Counted from the first letter of the stretch, positions 18,362 to 28,129 are shown. The stretch: DNA of 64,000 nucleotides from Firmicutes bacterium UBA2116 (GCA_002331025.1 DCYG01000044.1:85871-149870), one strand, 5' to 3'. Numbers and translations: made by a program. The notes: generated by a model not told the origin, from the letters alone.

Positions 18362-18402
18362 AAAAAGCTGCTTCTATCTGCACAGAAACAGCTTTTTATT
18401 GC
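18362..18402 (+). terminator. Terminator after the DUF445 gene
   Basis: AAAAAGCTG pairs with CAGCTTTTT, with extra TTCT/AGAA pairs inside; the T-run is built into the 3' arm. Confidence 0.85.
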
Positions 18403-18473
18403 ATACAGGATAAGCGACCGAGCCAAGACAGAGATTTGGGTCATCTGCTTAAACTGCTATGAAATAAATTATT

Positions 18474-18812
18474 TTAGGCAAATAAGCCCATTATACTTTG
18501 AATTAATATATATCCTATTGCAATAGGTGATAAATATTTTATTGAAATCGCCCAAATTTTAGCCATTCCAAATTTTACTGTTCCATTATTAGTTGATAAT
18601 AAACCTAATCCGATTGTAGCATTTTTTCTTTTGATTTTAAACTCATCACAAACATATGTTACTGCCGCCTCTAATAAAGAAATCGAAGATGATACTGCTG
18701 CGAAAAGTACAAATATAAAGAACAGTACCCCAAAAATGAACCCATAGGTATTTTAGCAAAAACACCGGGTAATGTTATAAACAATAAACCAAGGTCCTGC
18801 TTAGAACAATTT
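18474..18812 (-). pseudogene. Decayed C-terminal remnant of a sodium-dependent (NSS/SNF) transporter
   Basis: No intact ORF, but the minus strand translates in two frames to pieces of a neurotransmitter:sodium symporter. One frame gives DLGLLFITLPGVFAKIPMGS; after a frameshift near 18740 another gives FAAVSSSISLLEAAVTYVCD, later KYLSPIAIGYILIQ, and a TAA at 18474-18476. The middle also looks shortened, since membrane segments expected between these pieces are missing. The first two-thirds of the gene are gone. Bacterial NSS proteins include tryptophan importers (TnaT), so this could be a lost partner of the tnaA 12 kb away (speculation). Confidence 0.8.
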
Positions 18813-18823
18813 TGCAAAAAACG

Positions 18824-18850
18824 CACAAAAAAGAAGCCCTAAGGCTTCTT
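18824..18850 (-). terminator. Terminator of the first RND operon
   Basis: Minus strand AAGAAGCC-TTAG-GGCTTCTT followed by TTTTGTG: compact stem, tetraloop and U-run. Confidence 0.9.
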
Positions 18851-18883
18851 AGGCTATTGACAACTCCGCTTGTGTGTCATCAG

Positions 18884-20062
18884 CTATTTAAATGTTCCGA
18901 TATCTGAATAATCGAACATCAGCTTATTTATATTGTATGCAGCAAGCATCTGATATCTTCCTATTTCTACCTCAGCTAGCTTTGTATCAGCATCTAATAC
19001 CTCTAATGATGTTGCCATTCCGTTATCATAAAGCAGTTTGTTTATTCTTGCGGCTTCTTTAGCCAATTCAACTGTTTTATCCATATTAGCTAAGCTTCTT
19101 TCCGCTTTTATAAGGTTTAGATATGTCTTTCTTACATCAAGTTCAACATCTTTGTATGCCTGCGGCACATTAAGTTCAGCATCCTTTAATTTTTCCTTGG
19201 CCCACTTGTTCTCTCTTAAGTTGGAAGTATAATATGCTGTATAAGCATGGGTTTCTATTTTCTGAATTTCTAAATCATTTTCAGCCGTTAAAATTTCAAT
19301 TCTGTCCTGCTTTGCCTTTTCAATTTTCTCATCTAAGTTTATTTTATCTGTAGGAACATATGATAATTCGGTATCCGTCAGCACAAACTCCGTATCAAAG
19401 GGTAACTCTAACATATTCAATAAATTTAATTTAGCAATGTTCAAGTCATCTATTGCAGAATCCAAATCTGTCTTTGCCTGTTGTATCGCCATTTCTGCGC
19501 TTAATACTTCAGCCTTTGTTGAAGAACCGTTATTGAATTTCAAATTGACAACTCTTAACTGCTCGTTTGCCTTGTTAAGCTTAGCCTGATTAATTTCAAT
19601 TGTTTTTTCGGCAACAAGTACGTTGTAATACACAGATTTTGTTCCTATTTCAATGCCCTTGATTAATACCTCTCTGCTTCTTTCCAGTTGTTTCATTTGG
19701 GATTCAGCAACCTTTATGTAGTAACCATTTTTAGCCAATAATGTTTCAACATAATTGTTTGTAATATCTATTTCCATTGCTGTAATCATCTCTAATGACA
19801 TATTCATCAGAGCTTCCGCCTGCTGTTTGGCAGTACTTCCACTTCTTCTGGCATCCTGCATCTGCTTGATTCCATCATCTATCTTCCACATTTCTCTGCT
19901 GTTTTCAGTTGCTATTTTAACAGCTTCATTCATCGATAATTCTAAAATTTTATTTTCGGCTGAAACATTACCGATTTGTGCTGTATCCTCTGCCGCAACA
20001 ACATTCGTCAATGTGCTGAGCACTAAGATCATAATCAACAATAACGATATTTTTCTTTTCAT
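18884..20062 (-). CDS. TolC-family (OEP) efflux protein
   Basis: 392 residues with a signal peptide (MKRKISLLLIMILVLSTLTNVVAA) and two outer-membrane-efflux-type repeats of long amphipathic helices. Signature stretches such as NLKFNNGSSTKAEVLSAEMA and LYDNGMATSLEVLDADTKL mark repeats 1 and 2. It is about 100 residues shorter than E. coli TolC, and I do not see the aromatic beta-hairpin segments that build the barrel. Last gene of an MFP-RND-TetR-TolC operon, 16 bp after the TetR gene. It would form the outer duct of the pump; what it crosses in a Firmicute envelope is unclear. Confidence 0.85.
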   Translation of the reverse strand: MKRKISLLLIMILVLSTLTNVVAAEDTAQIGNVSAENKILELSMNEAVKIATENSREMWKIDDGIKQMQDARRSGSTAKQQAEALMNMSLEMITAMEIDITNNYVETLLAKNGYYIKVAESQMKQLERSREVLIKGIEIGTKSVYYNVLVAEKTIEINQAKLNKANEQLRVVNLKFNNGSSTKAEVLSAEMAIQQAKTDLDSAIDDLNIAKLNLLNMLELPFDTEFVLTDTELSYVPTDKINLDEKIEKAKQDRIEILTAENDLEIQKIETHAYTAYYTSNLRENKWAKEKLKDAELNVPQAYKDVELDVRKTYLNLIKAERSLANMDKTVELAKEAARINKLLYDNGMATSLEVLDADTKLAEVEIGRYQMLAAYNINKLMFDYSDIGTFK

Positions 20063-20078
20063 ACGTTCTCCTTTTAAT

Positions 20079-20672
20079 TTATATTTCTTTTTTTACACTG
20101 AATCCATTATATAACAAGTTAAATATAATGTCATCATCCTTTAGAGCATAATCTTTTTTTTGCATCTTAAGCTTAAAATATTCTCCCATGGTTCCCACTA
20201 TGGAACAGGCAATTATGTCAGAGGGTATTTCTTTTATTACAATCCCCTCCTCCTTGCCTTGGTCAACTATATTTATGATAATTTTATTCATGTCAGAAAC
20301 ATATTCAAACAAAGTCTTAACAAACTTTTCTGATATAATATTTTTATAAGACATTATATAATCAACCGGGTTTTTTTCAAATTCCTCCTCGAAAGCATTT
20401 TGTTTTCCTTGAAACAATGATATTAATTTATCTTTAAACGAAATATCCAACTCACTTATTTTTTGTACATGATCGTGAATAAACTTAACGTATTCTACAC
20501 AGGCTTCATCAAAAATTTCTTGTTTACTGCTGAAATATTCATATAGAGTTCCTTTTCCCACGCCTGCTCTTAAGGCTATGTCCTCCATCTTGGTTTTATG
20601 AAATCCATTTTCTTTAAACAAAAATCTTGCCGAATCCAAAATTTCATTTCGCTTAATATTTTTTTCATCCAT
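20079..20672 (-). CDS. TetR/AcrR-family repressor of the RND operon
   Basis: 197 residues. The N-terminal helix-turn-helix is clear (ILDSARFLFKENGFHKTKME, then VGKGTLYEYFSSKQEIF), followed by a helical ligand-binding domain. Its ATG overlaps the stop of the RND gene (TAATG), so it is translationally coupled inside the operon. It most likely binds the palindromic site 24870-24883 at the operon promoter and represses its own transcription until a pump substrate binds. Confidence 0.9.
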   Translation of the reverse strand: MDEKNIKRNEILDSARFLFKENGFHKTKMEDIALRAGVGKGTLYEYFSSKQEIFDEACVEYVKFIHDHVQKISELDISFKDKLISLFQGKQNAFEEEFEKNPVDYIMSYKNIISEKFVKTLFEYVSDMNKIIINIVDQGKEEGIVIKEIPSDIIACSIVGTMGEYFKLKMQKKDYALKDDDIIFNLLYNGFSVKKEI

Positions 20673-23600
20673 TATATTTTCTCCGGAGTAACTTTATTGT
20701 GTTTTGTAAGTTTTCTTTTAAAGAAATTCGCAATATCATCAAATATAGTATACATAACAGGAACTACAACAAGTGTCAAAACGGTCGAAAATGCTAATCC
20801 GCCTATTACAACCACTCCCATTGACTGAGTTAATTCAGCACCTTCTCCTATGCCTAATGCCATAGGCACCAATCCCAATATGGTGGTCAAAGCAGTCATC
20901 ATAATAGGTCGTATTCTTATGGGTCCTGCCTTCATAATTGCAGACGTTCTGTCCTCTCCTCTGTTCCTTCTGTTGTTAATGTAGTCAACCAATACGATTG
21001 CATTATTAACAACTATACCGACCAATATTATTAATCCGATTATTCCTATTACATTTAAATGAAGTCCCGTTACAAACAAGCCGATGAATCCTCCTGATAA
21101 TGCAAGGGGTACAGAAAACATTATTGACAGCGGCTGCAGGAGTGATTCAAACTGAGCAGCTATTATCATATAAACCAATACTATAGCAACCAGCAGAACC
21201 ATTGCTAAATCAGTAAAGGTTTCAACAATTTGCTCTGTTTCACCGCCAAATGTGAAGCTGTAACCATAAGGCATTGCATACTCCTTCAGAAGCTTTTCTA
21301 TCTCTGTAGAAACTGTCTGAACATCTCTTCCTGCCACACTGCCTGTAACCGTAAGAACTCTTGTCTGATTTTCTCTCATTATACTGACAGGTCCTTCTTC
21401 AATCTTTATATCAGCTATTTCCGATAATGGAATATTGCTGCCCATAGGTGTAGGTATAGGCAGCATTTCCAACAATGACATGCTTTGTCCGTACATGTTG
21501 TCACCTTTAAGTACAACATCTAATTCATTGCCGTCAACCTTGAATTTAGTCACATTAGAACCGGATAAAGTATCTTTTACCGCAGCCCCTACCTGTGCTG
21601 TCGAAAGGCCATATTGAGATGCAATACCCCTGTCTAAAGCAATCTGCACCTGAGGAATACCGTCTTCATAGCTTGTAGATACTTCTCTTGTACCTTCAAC
21701 CTTTTCTATTAAAGCCTTGAAATCATTTCCGATACTTTTAAGCGTTTCTATATCGTCACCTTTAATACTGATGCTTATGGCCCCACCGCTCATACCCATC
21801 ATCATCATGGAGGATTCGGATACACTTATTTCCGCACCGGGTATATCCTTAACAATTTTTCTTATCTCATCGCTTATTTCTTTAACGCTTCTGTCTCTTT
21901 CATCAAGCTCACTTAATATTACATTCATAGATCCGGTGCTTCCGCCTCCTATGCTCATAATTCCTCCGCTTCCGGCCGACGTAAATACAGAAGTAACTTC
22001 AGGTATTTCCTGAATTGCTTCGTGAACCTCTTTTAATACATTGTCAACCTCTTTCGTTTCGGAACCCGCGGGCAGGCTTACGCTTACATTAATCATACCT
22101 TCATCTGTTGCAGGGAAAAATTCTGCCCCGACAGACGCAACCATTACTATGCTTACCACAAACAACGCAATACTTATGGTCAAAGTTATAAATCTGTGAT
22201 TTAAACTGAATTTAAGTATTTTTTTGTAAAAAGCAACTAAAAATCCGTGCTTTTGTTCCTGCAGCTCTTCCGACTCTAAATTTTTTACGGAGATGAGCTT
22301 TGAAGATAACATGGGAACCAATGTCAAGGCAATAAGTAAGGAGCTGAACAGTGCAATAACTATCGATAAAGCAAAATCCTTAAAAATAGTTGCGGCTAAT
22401 CCTCCTGTAAACACTATTGGTATAAAAACAGCAACCGTTGTTAAGGTAGAAGCGGTAACAGCCATTGCCACTTCATTCGTACCATCTACCGAAGCCGTAA
22501 TTCTATCTATTCCCAGGCTTCTGTTTCTGTATATATTTTCAAGAACAACAATGGAGTTATCAACCAGCATACCTATGCCAAGAGCCAACCCGCCTATTGT
22601 CATCATATTTAATGTTATATCAGCAAAATACAAAATAACGAATGTTGTAATTATTGATGTGGGAATTGAGAGTGCTATAACCAATGTGGTTTTAAAGCTT
22701 CTCAGAAATATCAAAAGTATAACTATAGCTAATATACCACCCTGCAATGCTGTCTTTGTCAAGTTGTTTATAGCAAAATTTATGAATTCCGCTTGATCAA
22801 AAACATTAACAATACTTATATCGGGATATTCTCTCTTGATTTTTTCTATTTCCTTATTAACAAGCTTTGAAACATTTACCGTATTGCCGTCCGATTGCTT
22901 CATGACAGACACCTGAACAACCTCTCTGCCGTCCAATTTAGTTATGGATGATTGCTCCTTATCAGCTATCTTCACATTTGCTATATCCATTAAACGTATA
23001 GTTCCGCCCTTGGTTAAAGGTATACTAAGATTTTTTATTTCGTCTAATGATTTAAATTCTCCGACAGTTCTTACTGTCAGCTCATTGCTTCCTTTGCTTA
23101 CGGTACCGCCCGGAAGATTTATATTTGCTGCCTGAAGCATTTGGGTTATATACGATGAGCTCAGGCTATATCCTTTAAGGACTTCTTCTTTCAGCATTAT
23201 TTCAACTTCCTGAGTCAACCCGCCTGATACATTAGCCGAAGCAGTTCCTTCTATACGTTCAAGACGAGGTGAGATAACGTCTTCTGCAATTTTCTGAGTT
23301 GTATGTATATCCCCCTTACTTGAAACAGCCATCTGAATTATCGGCATTGCATTCGGGTCAAGCTTGGCAACTATCGGGGATGATGTACCTTCAGGCAAAA
23401 ATCCCTCAATCATATCTATATTTTCCCTCAATTGAAGCATTACGTCATCCATATCAGTGCCAAATGCAAATTGCATAAGCACTATGGAGCTGCCTTCATT
23501 GGAGTACGACAATATACCTTCTATATTTTCAACCGTTGCCACTGTTTGTTCGAGGGGTTTTGTAATCATATTTTCAATTTCTTCAGGTCCCGCACCTGAA

Positions 23601-23749
23601 TAAGACGTCTGAACCATTACATAGGGCAGCTCCATCTGAGGAAGTAAATCAATCTGCAGCTTACTTAATGACACTGCGCCCAATACAATAACGATTAAAA
23701 TCATCATTGTAATTGTAACGGGTTTTTTAACCGAAAATTTCGCAAACAT
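20672..23749 (-). CDS. RND efflux permease (HAE1/AcrB-like)
   Basis: A 1025-residue inner-membrane, proton-driven exporter. It begins with a cytoplasmic FAKFSVKKPVTITMM segment and TM1, has two large extracytoplasmic loops and twelve TM segments in two repeats. RND motifs are visible: GLALGIGMLVDNSIVVLENI in the first half with the proton-relay Asp, and VGIVVNNAIVLVDYIN in the second half. The MFP gene lies 2 bp upstream, the TetR gene overlaps downstream. Substrates cannot be read; HAE-type pumps export drugs, bile salts and lipophilic compounds. Confidence 0.93.
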   Translation of the reverse strand: MFAKFSVKKPVTITMMILIVIVLGAVSLSKLQIDLLPQMELPYVMVQTSYSGAGPEEIENMITKPLEQTVATVENIEGILSYSNEGSSIVLMQFAFGTDMDDVMLQLRENIDMIEGFLPEGTSSPIVAKLDPNAMPIIQMAVSSKGDIHTTQKIAEDVISPRLERIEGTASANVSGGLTQEVEIMLKEEVLKGYSLSSSYITQMLQAANINLPGGTVSKGSNELTVRTVGEFKSLDEIKNLSIPLTKGGTIRLMDIANVKIADKEQSSITKLDGREVVQVSVMKQSDGNTVNVSKLVNKEIEKIKREYPDISIVNVFDQAEFINFAINNLTKTALQGGILAIVILLIFLRSFKTTLVIALSIPTSIITTFVILYFADITLNMMTIGGLALGIGMLVDNSIVVLENIYRNRSLGIDRITASVDGTNEVAMAVTASTLTTVAVFIPIVFTGGLAATIFKDFALSIVIALFSSLLIALTLVPMLSSKLISVKNLESEELQEQKHGFLVAFYKKILKFSLNHRFITLTISIALFVVSIVMVASVGAEFFPATDEGMINVSVSLPAGSETKEVDNVLKEVHEAIQEIPEVTSVFTSAGSGGIMSIGGGSTGSMNVILSELDERDRSVKEISDEIRKIVKDIPGAEISVSESSMMMMGMSGGAISISIKGDDIETLKSIGNDFKALIEKVEGTREVSTSYEDGIPQVQIALDRGIASQYGLSTAQVGAAVKDTLSGSNVTKFKVDGNELDVVLKGDNMYGQSMSLLEMLPIPTPMGSNIPLSEIADIKIEEGPVSIMRENQTRVLTVTGSVAGRDVQTVSTEIEKLLKEYAMPYGYSFTFGGETEQIVETFTDLAMVLLVAIVLVYMIIAAQFESLLQPLSIMFSVPLALSGGFIGLFVTGLHLNVIGIIGLIILVGIVVNNAIVLVDYINNRRNRGEDRTSAIMKAGPIRIRPIMMTALTTILGLVPMALGIGEGAELTQSMGVVVIGGLAFSTVLTLVVVPVMYTIFDDIANFFKRKLTKHNKVTPEKI

Positions 23750-23751
23750 GC

Positions 23752-24852
23752 TTATTCACCCCTTACAACCTTTATTTTGCTGCCATTTGTTATGTAATCC
23801 TGACCTTTCACAATAACCTTATCACCTTCTGTTAAACCGGATTTAATTTCTGTGTACATTCCGGTATCAAGTCCTGTTGTTACCACTTTTTCCACTGCTG
23901 CATCGACCTCTGCCACAAACACGTATTTAATATCATCCTTTTCCTTAACCGCCTCGGTTTTAACAGCAAGAGTTTTTTCTGTTCTGTCCGTATTTAAGTA
24001 AACCTTGGCAAACATACCCGGCTTGATTAAACCGTCATTTTCTAAAACTATACTTACATTGTATAAATTAGTCATCAAATCCGCAGATGAACTGACACTG
24101 TTTATGACCGCTTCCTTCTTATATTCAGCTGCATTTATTTCAACAGTTACAGTATCACTCTGATTTATTTTGTTTACTAAATTGCCGGGTACGCCAAATT
24201 CTATGGTTATGCTGTCCGAATCAACAATAGTTATAGGTGGATTACTTGACGTTGCATATTCACCCTCTACAATATTAACGCTTGAAATCACACCCGATAT
24301 TGGTGCCTTAACCTGCGCATTATCCAACATGGATGCAGCATTTTCATAAGCGACTCTTGCCTGTTCCACGCCCATTCTTGCCGCTTCGAGAGCTTCATCA
24401 GAAGCAGCAAGCTTTGCCTGCTCGTATTGAGTTTCAGGAATTGCTCCTTCCTCATATAGCTTTTTAACTTTCTCAAAGTTATCCTTTGCACTTTGGATTT
24501 GAGATTCATTTACATCATAACCGGCTTTTGCTGCTTCATATGCAGTATATGCCTGTTTAACCTGCTTACTTATATCATCCTTATCCATAACAAACAATAC
24601 ATCATCTTTTTGTACCTTGTCGCCCACTTTTACATTTATCTTTTCAACCTTTCCAGACATTAAGGGAATTACAAACACGTCCTTGTCTGCAAAAACCTTA
24701 GCCGTCATTATGTTTTCAATAAATAATTCCATTGATTTTAAAGTTTCCACCTCTACCGCAGTGTACGCTTCTTCTTCGATTATAGCCGCATTTTGACTGC
24801 AGCCTGTTAATACGATTGCAATAATTAATAATAATGTCAAAAATTTCTTCAA
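23752..24852 (-). CDS. RND periplasmic/membrane-fusion adaptor (HlyD/AcrA family)
   Basis: 366 residues starting with a lipoprotein-type signal (LLLIIAIVLTGCSQ, lipobox cysteine near residue 18). Then come a biotinyl-lipoyl-like half (MSGKVEKINVKVGDKVQKDD), a coiled-coil hairpin, the second lipoyl half (APISGVISSVNIVEGEYA) and beta-barrel domains. It anchors to the membrane and bridges the RND pump to TolC. First gene of the operon, with GGAGGAAA before the ATG. Confidence 0.92.
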   Translation of the reverse strand: MKKFLTLLLIIAIVLTGCSQNAAIIEEEAYTAVEVETLKSMELFIENIMTAKVFADKDVFVIPLMSGKVEKINVKVGDKVQKDDVLFVMDKDDISKQVKQAYTAYEAAKAGYDVNESQIQSAKDNFEKVKKLYEEGAIPETQYEQAKLAASDEALEAARMGVEQARVAYENAASMLDNAQVKAPISGVISSVNIVEGEYATSSNPPITIVDSDSITIEFGVPGNLVNKINQSDTVTVEINAAEYKKEAVINSVSSSADLMTNLYNVSIVLENDGLIKPGMFAKVYLNTDRTEKTLAVKTEAVKEKDDIKYVFVAEVDAAVEKVVTTGLDTGMYTEIKSGLTEGDKVIVKGQDYITNGSKIKVVRGE

Positions 24853-24869
24853 AGTTTCCTCCTTTTTCC

Positions 24870-24883
24870 GACCGACCAGTCAG
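24870..24883. promoter_or_regulatory. TetR-type operator of the RND operon
   Basis: GACCGACCAGTCAG (extending to GT) is the pseudo-palindrome typical of TetR/AcrR operators. It lies between the -10 box and the ribosome binding site, over the expected transcription start, so a bound repressor would block initiation. Confidence 0.65.
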
Positions 24884-24893
24884 TATTAAATTA

Positions 24894-24922
24894 ATTTTAC
24901 CACTATTATTTTATATAGTCAA
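24894..24922 (-). promoter_or_regulatory. Promoter of the RND operon
   Basis: Minus strand TTGACT (24922-24917), a 17-bp spacer and TAAAAT (24899-24894). Confidence 0.7.
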
Positions 24923-25016
24923 TTAAACATTAGTATATTTATAGTAAATTTAAGGTTAAATTTAGATTAAATTTAGATTAATAATTTAAGGAGAAAATGA
25001 TTTATTAATTATTGAA

Positions 25017-25562
25017 TCACTCCATCAGGGAAGCTCTTTTATAAATTTTGTCCTTGTCATCTTTAGACAATAGTTTTTCCGTTGTATAAGCAATTACACC
25101 TATACCTATCAGGTTGAGAGCAAATCTTAAAGCTGTAAATTTTATCCCCATTGACGAAACTTCAAACAACAAAAGCGGAATCTTTGTAGTAGACCAGGCG
25201 CCAATCAGTATCAATACATAAGAAAACCTGCTTCCTTTTTTAAGCAGAACCATCGCCACGGGAAATGCGGCATATAAAGGACCGGCTGCTGCAGATCCCA
25301 ATAAAAATGCTATAAGCACTCCTATAAATCCGGATTTTTCACCCATATATTTCATCATAGTTTCTTTTTTTACCCAAACATCCAATAATCCTAAAAGAAT
25401 AAATATCGGAGGTAATATTGACAGCATTTCCAAAGTACTGCTCTTTGTAATTTCAATTGATTTCATTCCGGTTTCAGGATATAAAATAACAATAAAGACA
25501 TTTACTGCTGCAAGTAAAATAAATACTTTATATCTTTTAATAACAGCTATTAATTTTTCCAT
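25017..25562 (-). CDS. Half-size COG0701-like permease, subunit 2
   Basis: A 181-residue membrane protein with about five hydrophobic helices. LLGSAAAGPLYAAFPVAMVL and LILIGAWSTTKIPLLLFE resemble the second half of YraQ/ArsP-type permeases. Its ATG overlaps the stop of the preceding gene (TAATG), so the two are coupled and probably form one heterodimeric transporter. It ends the operon that starts with the HlyD gene at 30.3 kb. Substrate unknown. Confidence 0.7.
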   Translation of the reverse strand: MEKLIAVIKRYKVFILLAAVNVFIVILYPETGMKSIEITKSSTLEMLSILPPIFILLGLLDVWVKKETMMKYMGEKSGFIGVLIAFLLGSAAAGPLYAAFPVAMVLLKKGSRFSYVLILIGAWSTTKIPLLLFEVSSMGIKFTALRFALNLIGIGVIAYTTEKLLSKDDKDKIYKRASLME

Positions 25563-26041
25563 TATAAAAACACCCCCATTACAAAAGCTACAATTAAAGA
25601 AAAAATAAAAGCTTCAGCATTCCTGATTAATGCTGCTTTTTTTCCGAAAAACTTCATTTCTAAAGGAATTGTAACAATTCCCACCATCATCAAAGTAGAA
25701 ATGAATGCAGCTATCTGCATGTAACCGGCACCACTTTTTAACAAAGCTGCTGCTAGCGGAAATGCTATGAAACCCGGTATCAGCGTTATAGCGCCCACCA
25801 TGGAGGCAAGAATTACTCCCATCCATCCTGATTCCTGTCCTATAATGTTTGATATTTGTTCGGGGGTCAATATTGCCAATATTATTCCAATCAAGATCAA
25901 TATAGAGAGAAACTGAGGCAAAATATTTTCAAATGACTTCCATGCCTTTTTCAGTGCCATTTTTGTATTATTCTTATCTTTCACAAATGATACAATTAAT
26001 GCGGTTGATGCTAATAAATAAAATATTATTGTTGATGACAT
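25562..26041 (-). CDS. Half-size COG0701-like permease, subunit 1
   Basis: A 159-residue membrane protein with four or five hydrophobic helices. The GAITLIPGFIAFPLAAALLK and STLMMVGIVTIPLEMKFFGK stretches are characteristic of the short permease pairs related to COG0701. It lies 12 bp after the ABC permease gene with GGGAGGG before its start, so it is in the same transcript. With the following gene it looks like a split version of the full-length permease at 10.6-11.6 kb. Confidence 0.7.
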   Translation of the reverse strand: MSSTIIFYLLASTALIVSFVKDKNNTKMALKKAWKSFENILPQFLSILILIGIILAILTPEQISNIIGQESGWMGVILASMVGAITLIPGFIAFPLAAALLKSGAGYMQIAAFISTLMMVGIVTIPLEMKFFGKKAALIRNAEAFIFSLIVAFVMGVFL

Positions 26042-26053
26042 AAAACCCTCCCA

Positions 26054-27172
26054 TTATTCTATTTTCTTTTTAAATTTGACAGTTGCAAGCATTAAAAATC
26101 CTAAACCAAATGAGGTTAGTATTATAAATTCCTGATATAGCTGTGTAAATCCGTTTCCTTTTAATATAATACCTCTTAAAACTTCAATAAAATATGTCAA
26201 TGGCAATACTGTGCTTATTTTACCTACAATATCAGGCATCGCCTCTATGGGGAACATGTATCCTGAAAGCAATATGTTTGGCATTATCATAAACATTGAC
26301 AGTTGCATTGCTTGAAGCTGGCTTTTTGATACTGTAGATATAACAAGACCTACACCAAGTGATCCAAATAAAAATATAACCGAGAATAATAACAGTAAAG
26401 TTATGCTTCCTGCTATAGGTACCCTGAACCAGAAAACACTTAGTGCAAGCGCCAAAACTATATCCACAAATCCTATTATTACATAAGGCACAATTTTCCC
26501 AACCATTAACTCCATTTTTGTTATAGGCGTTACAATAAGCTGCTCCATTGTACCTCTTTCTCTTTCTCTTACTATTGAAAATGATGTAAGCATAAGGGTT
26601 ACAGTTTGCAGTATTACTCCTATCAGCCCGGGAATATTAAAGTTAATACTGCTCATATTCGGATTATACCAAACCCTGCTTCTTAAGTCCAATACCTGCG
26701 GCATTTCTATACCTCTTGTTTCTTTGATTATTTCAACAGACATTGATTGAACCACTCCGCCGGCACTTGATAAAATAGTCTGTGCGGTTGTCGGATCTGA
26801 ACCATCAACTATAAGCTGTATTTGTGCTGTCTTGCCATTTTTTAAATCTTTCGAATATTCAGGAGGAATTACAATGCCCGCTTTGGCATTTCCGTTATCA
26901 ATATATTCTTCAATCTCCTGCATACTCATTGCATTATAATCCAGATCAAAATACTGTGAGTTAACAAAGCTGTCAAGCAGGTCCCTGCTTTCAATGCCTA
27001 TATCATTGTTATACACTGCCGTTGGTATGTGATCAACGCTTGTGGATGCTGCATAACCAAACAACAGCAATTCCATAATCGGCATCATAATTATTATTGC
27101 TATGGTTCTTTTATCTCTTTTTATTTGAAAAAATTCTTTTCTTATTATAGAAAAAATTCTTTTTAAATTCAT
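26054..27172 (-). CDS. ABC-2-type exporter permease (YhhJ/YbhR-like)
   Basis: A 372-residue membrane subunit. There is one N-terminal TM segment (IAIIIMMPIMELLLFGYAA), an extracytoplasmic domain of about 150 residues, then five C-terminal TM segments. The RERERGTMEQLIVTPI stretch is the usual cytoplasmic coupling segment of this family. It is encoded with two ATPases and an HlyD-like protein, as in E. coli yhiI-rbbA-yhhJ and ybhGFSR. It probably dimerises, since no second permease of this type is present. Substrate unknown; drug or lipid export is common in the family. Confidence 0.9.
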   Translation of the reverse strand: MNLKRIFSIIRKEFFQIKRDKRTIAIIIMMPIMELLLFGYAASTSVDHIPTAVYNNDIGIESRDLLDSFVNSQYFDLDYNAMSMQEIEEYIDNGNAKAGIVIPPEYSKDLKNGKTAQIQLIVDGSDPTTAQTILSSAGGVVQSMSVEIIKETRGIEMPQVLDLRSRVWYNPNMSSINFNIPGLIGVILQTVTLMLTSFSIVRERERGTMEQLIVTPITKMELMVGKIVPYVIIGFVDIVLALALSVFWFRVPIAGSITLLLLFSVIFLFGSLGVGLVISTVSKSQLQAMQLSMFMIMPNILLSGYMFPIEAMPDIVGKISTVLPLTYFIEVLRGIILKGNGFTQLYQEFIILTSFGLGFLMLATVKFKKKIE

Positions 27173-27192
27173 ATTCTCACTTCCACATTAAA

Positions 27193-28122
27193 TTATTTGC
27201 TGTTTTCCTTTTCCACAAGGAAAACAAATACATCTTCTAATGTCGGCTTTACTTTTTTTATATTGTAAATCTCAACATTATTTTTCAGTAAAAAAACTTT
27301 CAATTCATTTAAATCCATATTGGGTTCAGTCAGAACATGAATTCCTGCTCCATAGACCGAGGCATCTCTGACCTTTTCCATTGTCTTTAACAATTCTATT
27401 GATTTTAATGTATCATCAACCTTAATTTCTACTATTTCTCCATCAATTACTTTCTCTTTCATGGCATTGGGAGTATCCAATGACAGTATGTTTCCATAGT
27501 ATAAAAAACCTATAAAATTGCAGTGCTCCGCTTCGTCCATATAATGAGTAGTAACTAAAATGGTTACCCCTTTTTTAGACAAGTCATAAATTATGTCCCA
27601 GAACTGTCTTCTGGCTATGGGATCAACCCCGCCTGTGGGCTCATCTAACAACAAAATATCCGGTTCATGGATGATAGAACATCCAAGCGCAAGTCTTTGC
27701 TTCCATCCTCCTGACAGATTTGATGTAATCATATGTTCTTTTCCTACCAAATCAGCCATTTCCAAAATTTCTTTTTTCTTATCTTTTATTTTATTTTTAG
27801 ACACATTGTATACTCCGGCATAAAAATCAAGATTTTCTTCCACGGTTAAATCTTCGTAGAGACTGAACTTTTGAGACATATAACCGATATGCGACCTGAT
27901 TTTTTCATTTTCTGTTGAAATATCAAAGCCTAAAACCTTACCTGTTCCCGAAGTAGGCGTTATTAATCCCATAATCATTCTTATTACAGTTGTTTTTCCG
28001 GAGCCGTTAGGTCCTAAAAATCCATACACATCTCCCTTTTTTACATTGAAGCTCACACTGTTGACAGCTGTAAAATCACAAAATCTTTTAGTTAAATTGT
28101 TTATTTCAATAGCATTTTCCAT
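27193..28122 (-). CDS. ABC transporter ATP-binding protein (second of two)
   Basis: 309 residues. Start ATG 28122 (MENAIEINNLTKRF) is chosen because the longer frame overlaps the upstream gene. Complete nucleotide-binding domain: Walker A GPNGSGKTT, Q-loop MSQKFSLYEDL, signature LSGGWKQRLALG, Walker B ILLLDEPTGGVDP and H-loop TTHYMDEAEHC. The signature has Trp where Met/Gln is usual. The C-terminal about 80 residues are the extension typical of ABC-2 exporter ATPases. It begins 8 bp after the stop of the first ATPase gene. Confidence 0.92.
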   Translation of the reverse strand: MENAIEINNLTKRFCDFTAVNSVSFNVKKGDVYGFLGPNGSGKTTVIRMIMGLITPTSGTGKVLGFDISTENEKIRSHIGYMSQKFSLYEDLTVEENLDFYAGVYNVSKNKIKDKKKEILEMADLVGKEHMITSNLSGGWKQRLALGCSIIHEPDILLLDEPTGGVDPIARRQFWDIIYDLSKKGVTILVTTHYMDEAEHCNFIGFLYYGNILSLDTPNAMKEKVIDGEIVEIKVDDTLKSIELLKTMEKVRDASVYGAGIHVLTEPNMDLNELKVFLLKNNVEIYNIKKVKPTLEDVFVFLVEKENSK

Positions 28123-28129
28123 AACTTTC

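Noticed and set aside
22293..22796. 167-codon plus-strand ORF inside the RND gene
   Set aside because: Shadow frame of the permease; composition is that of complemented membrane-helix codons.
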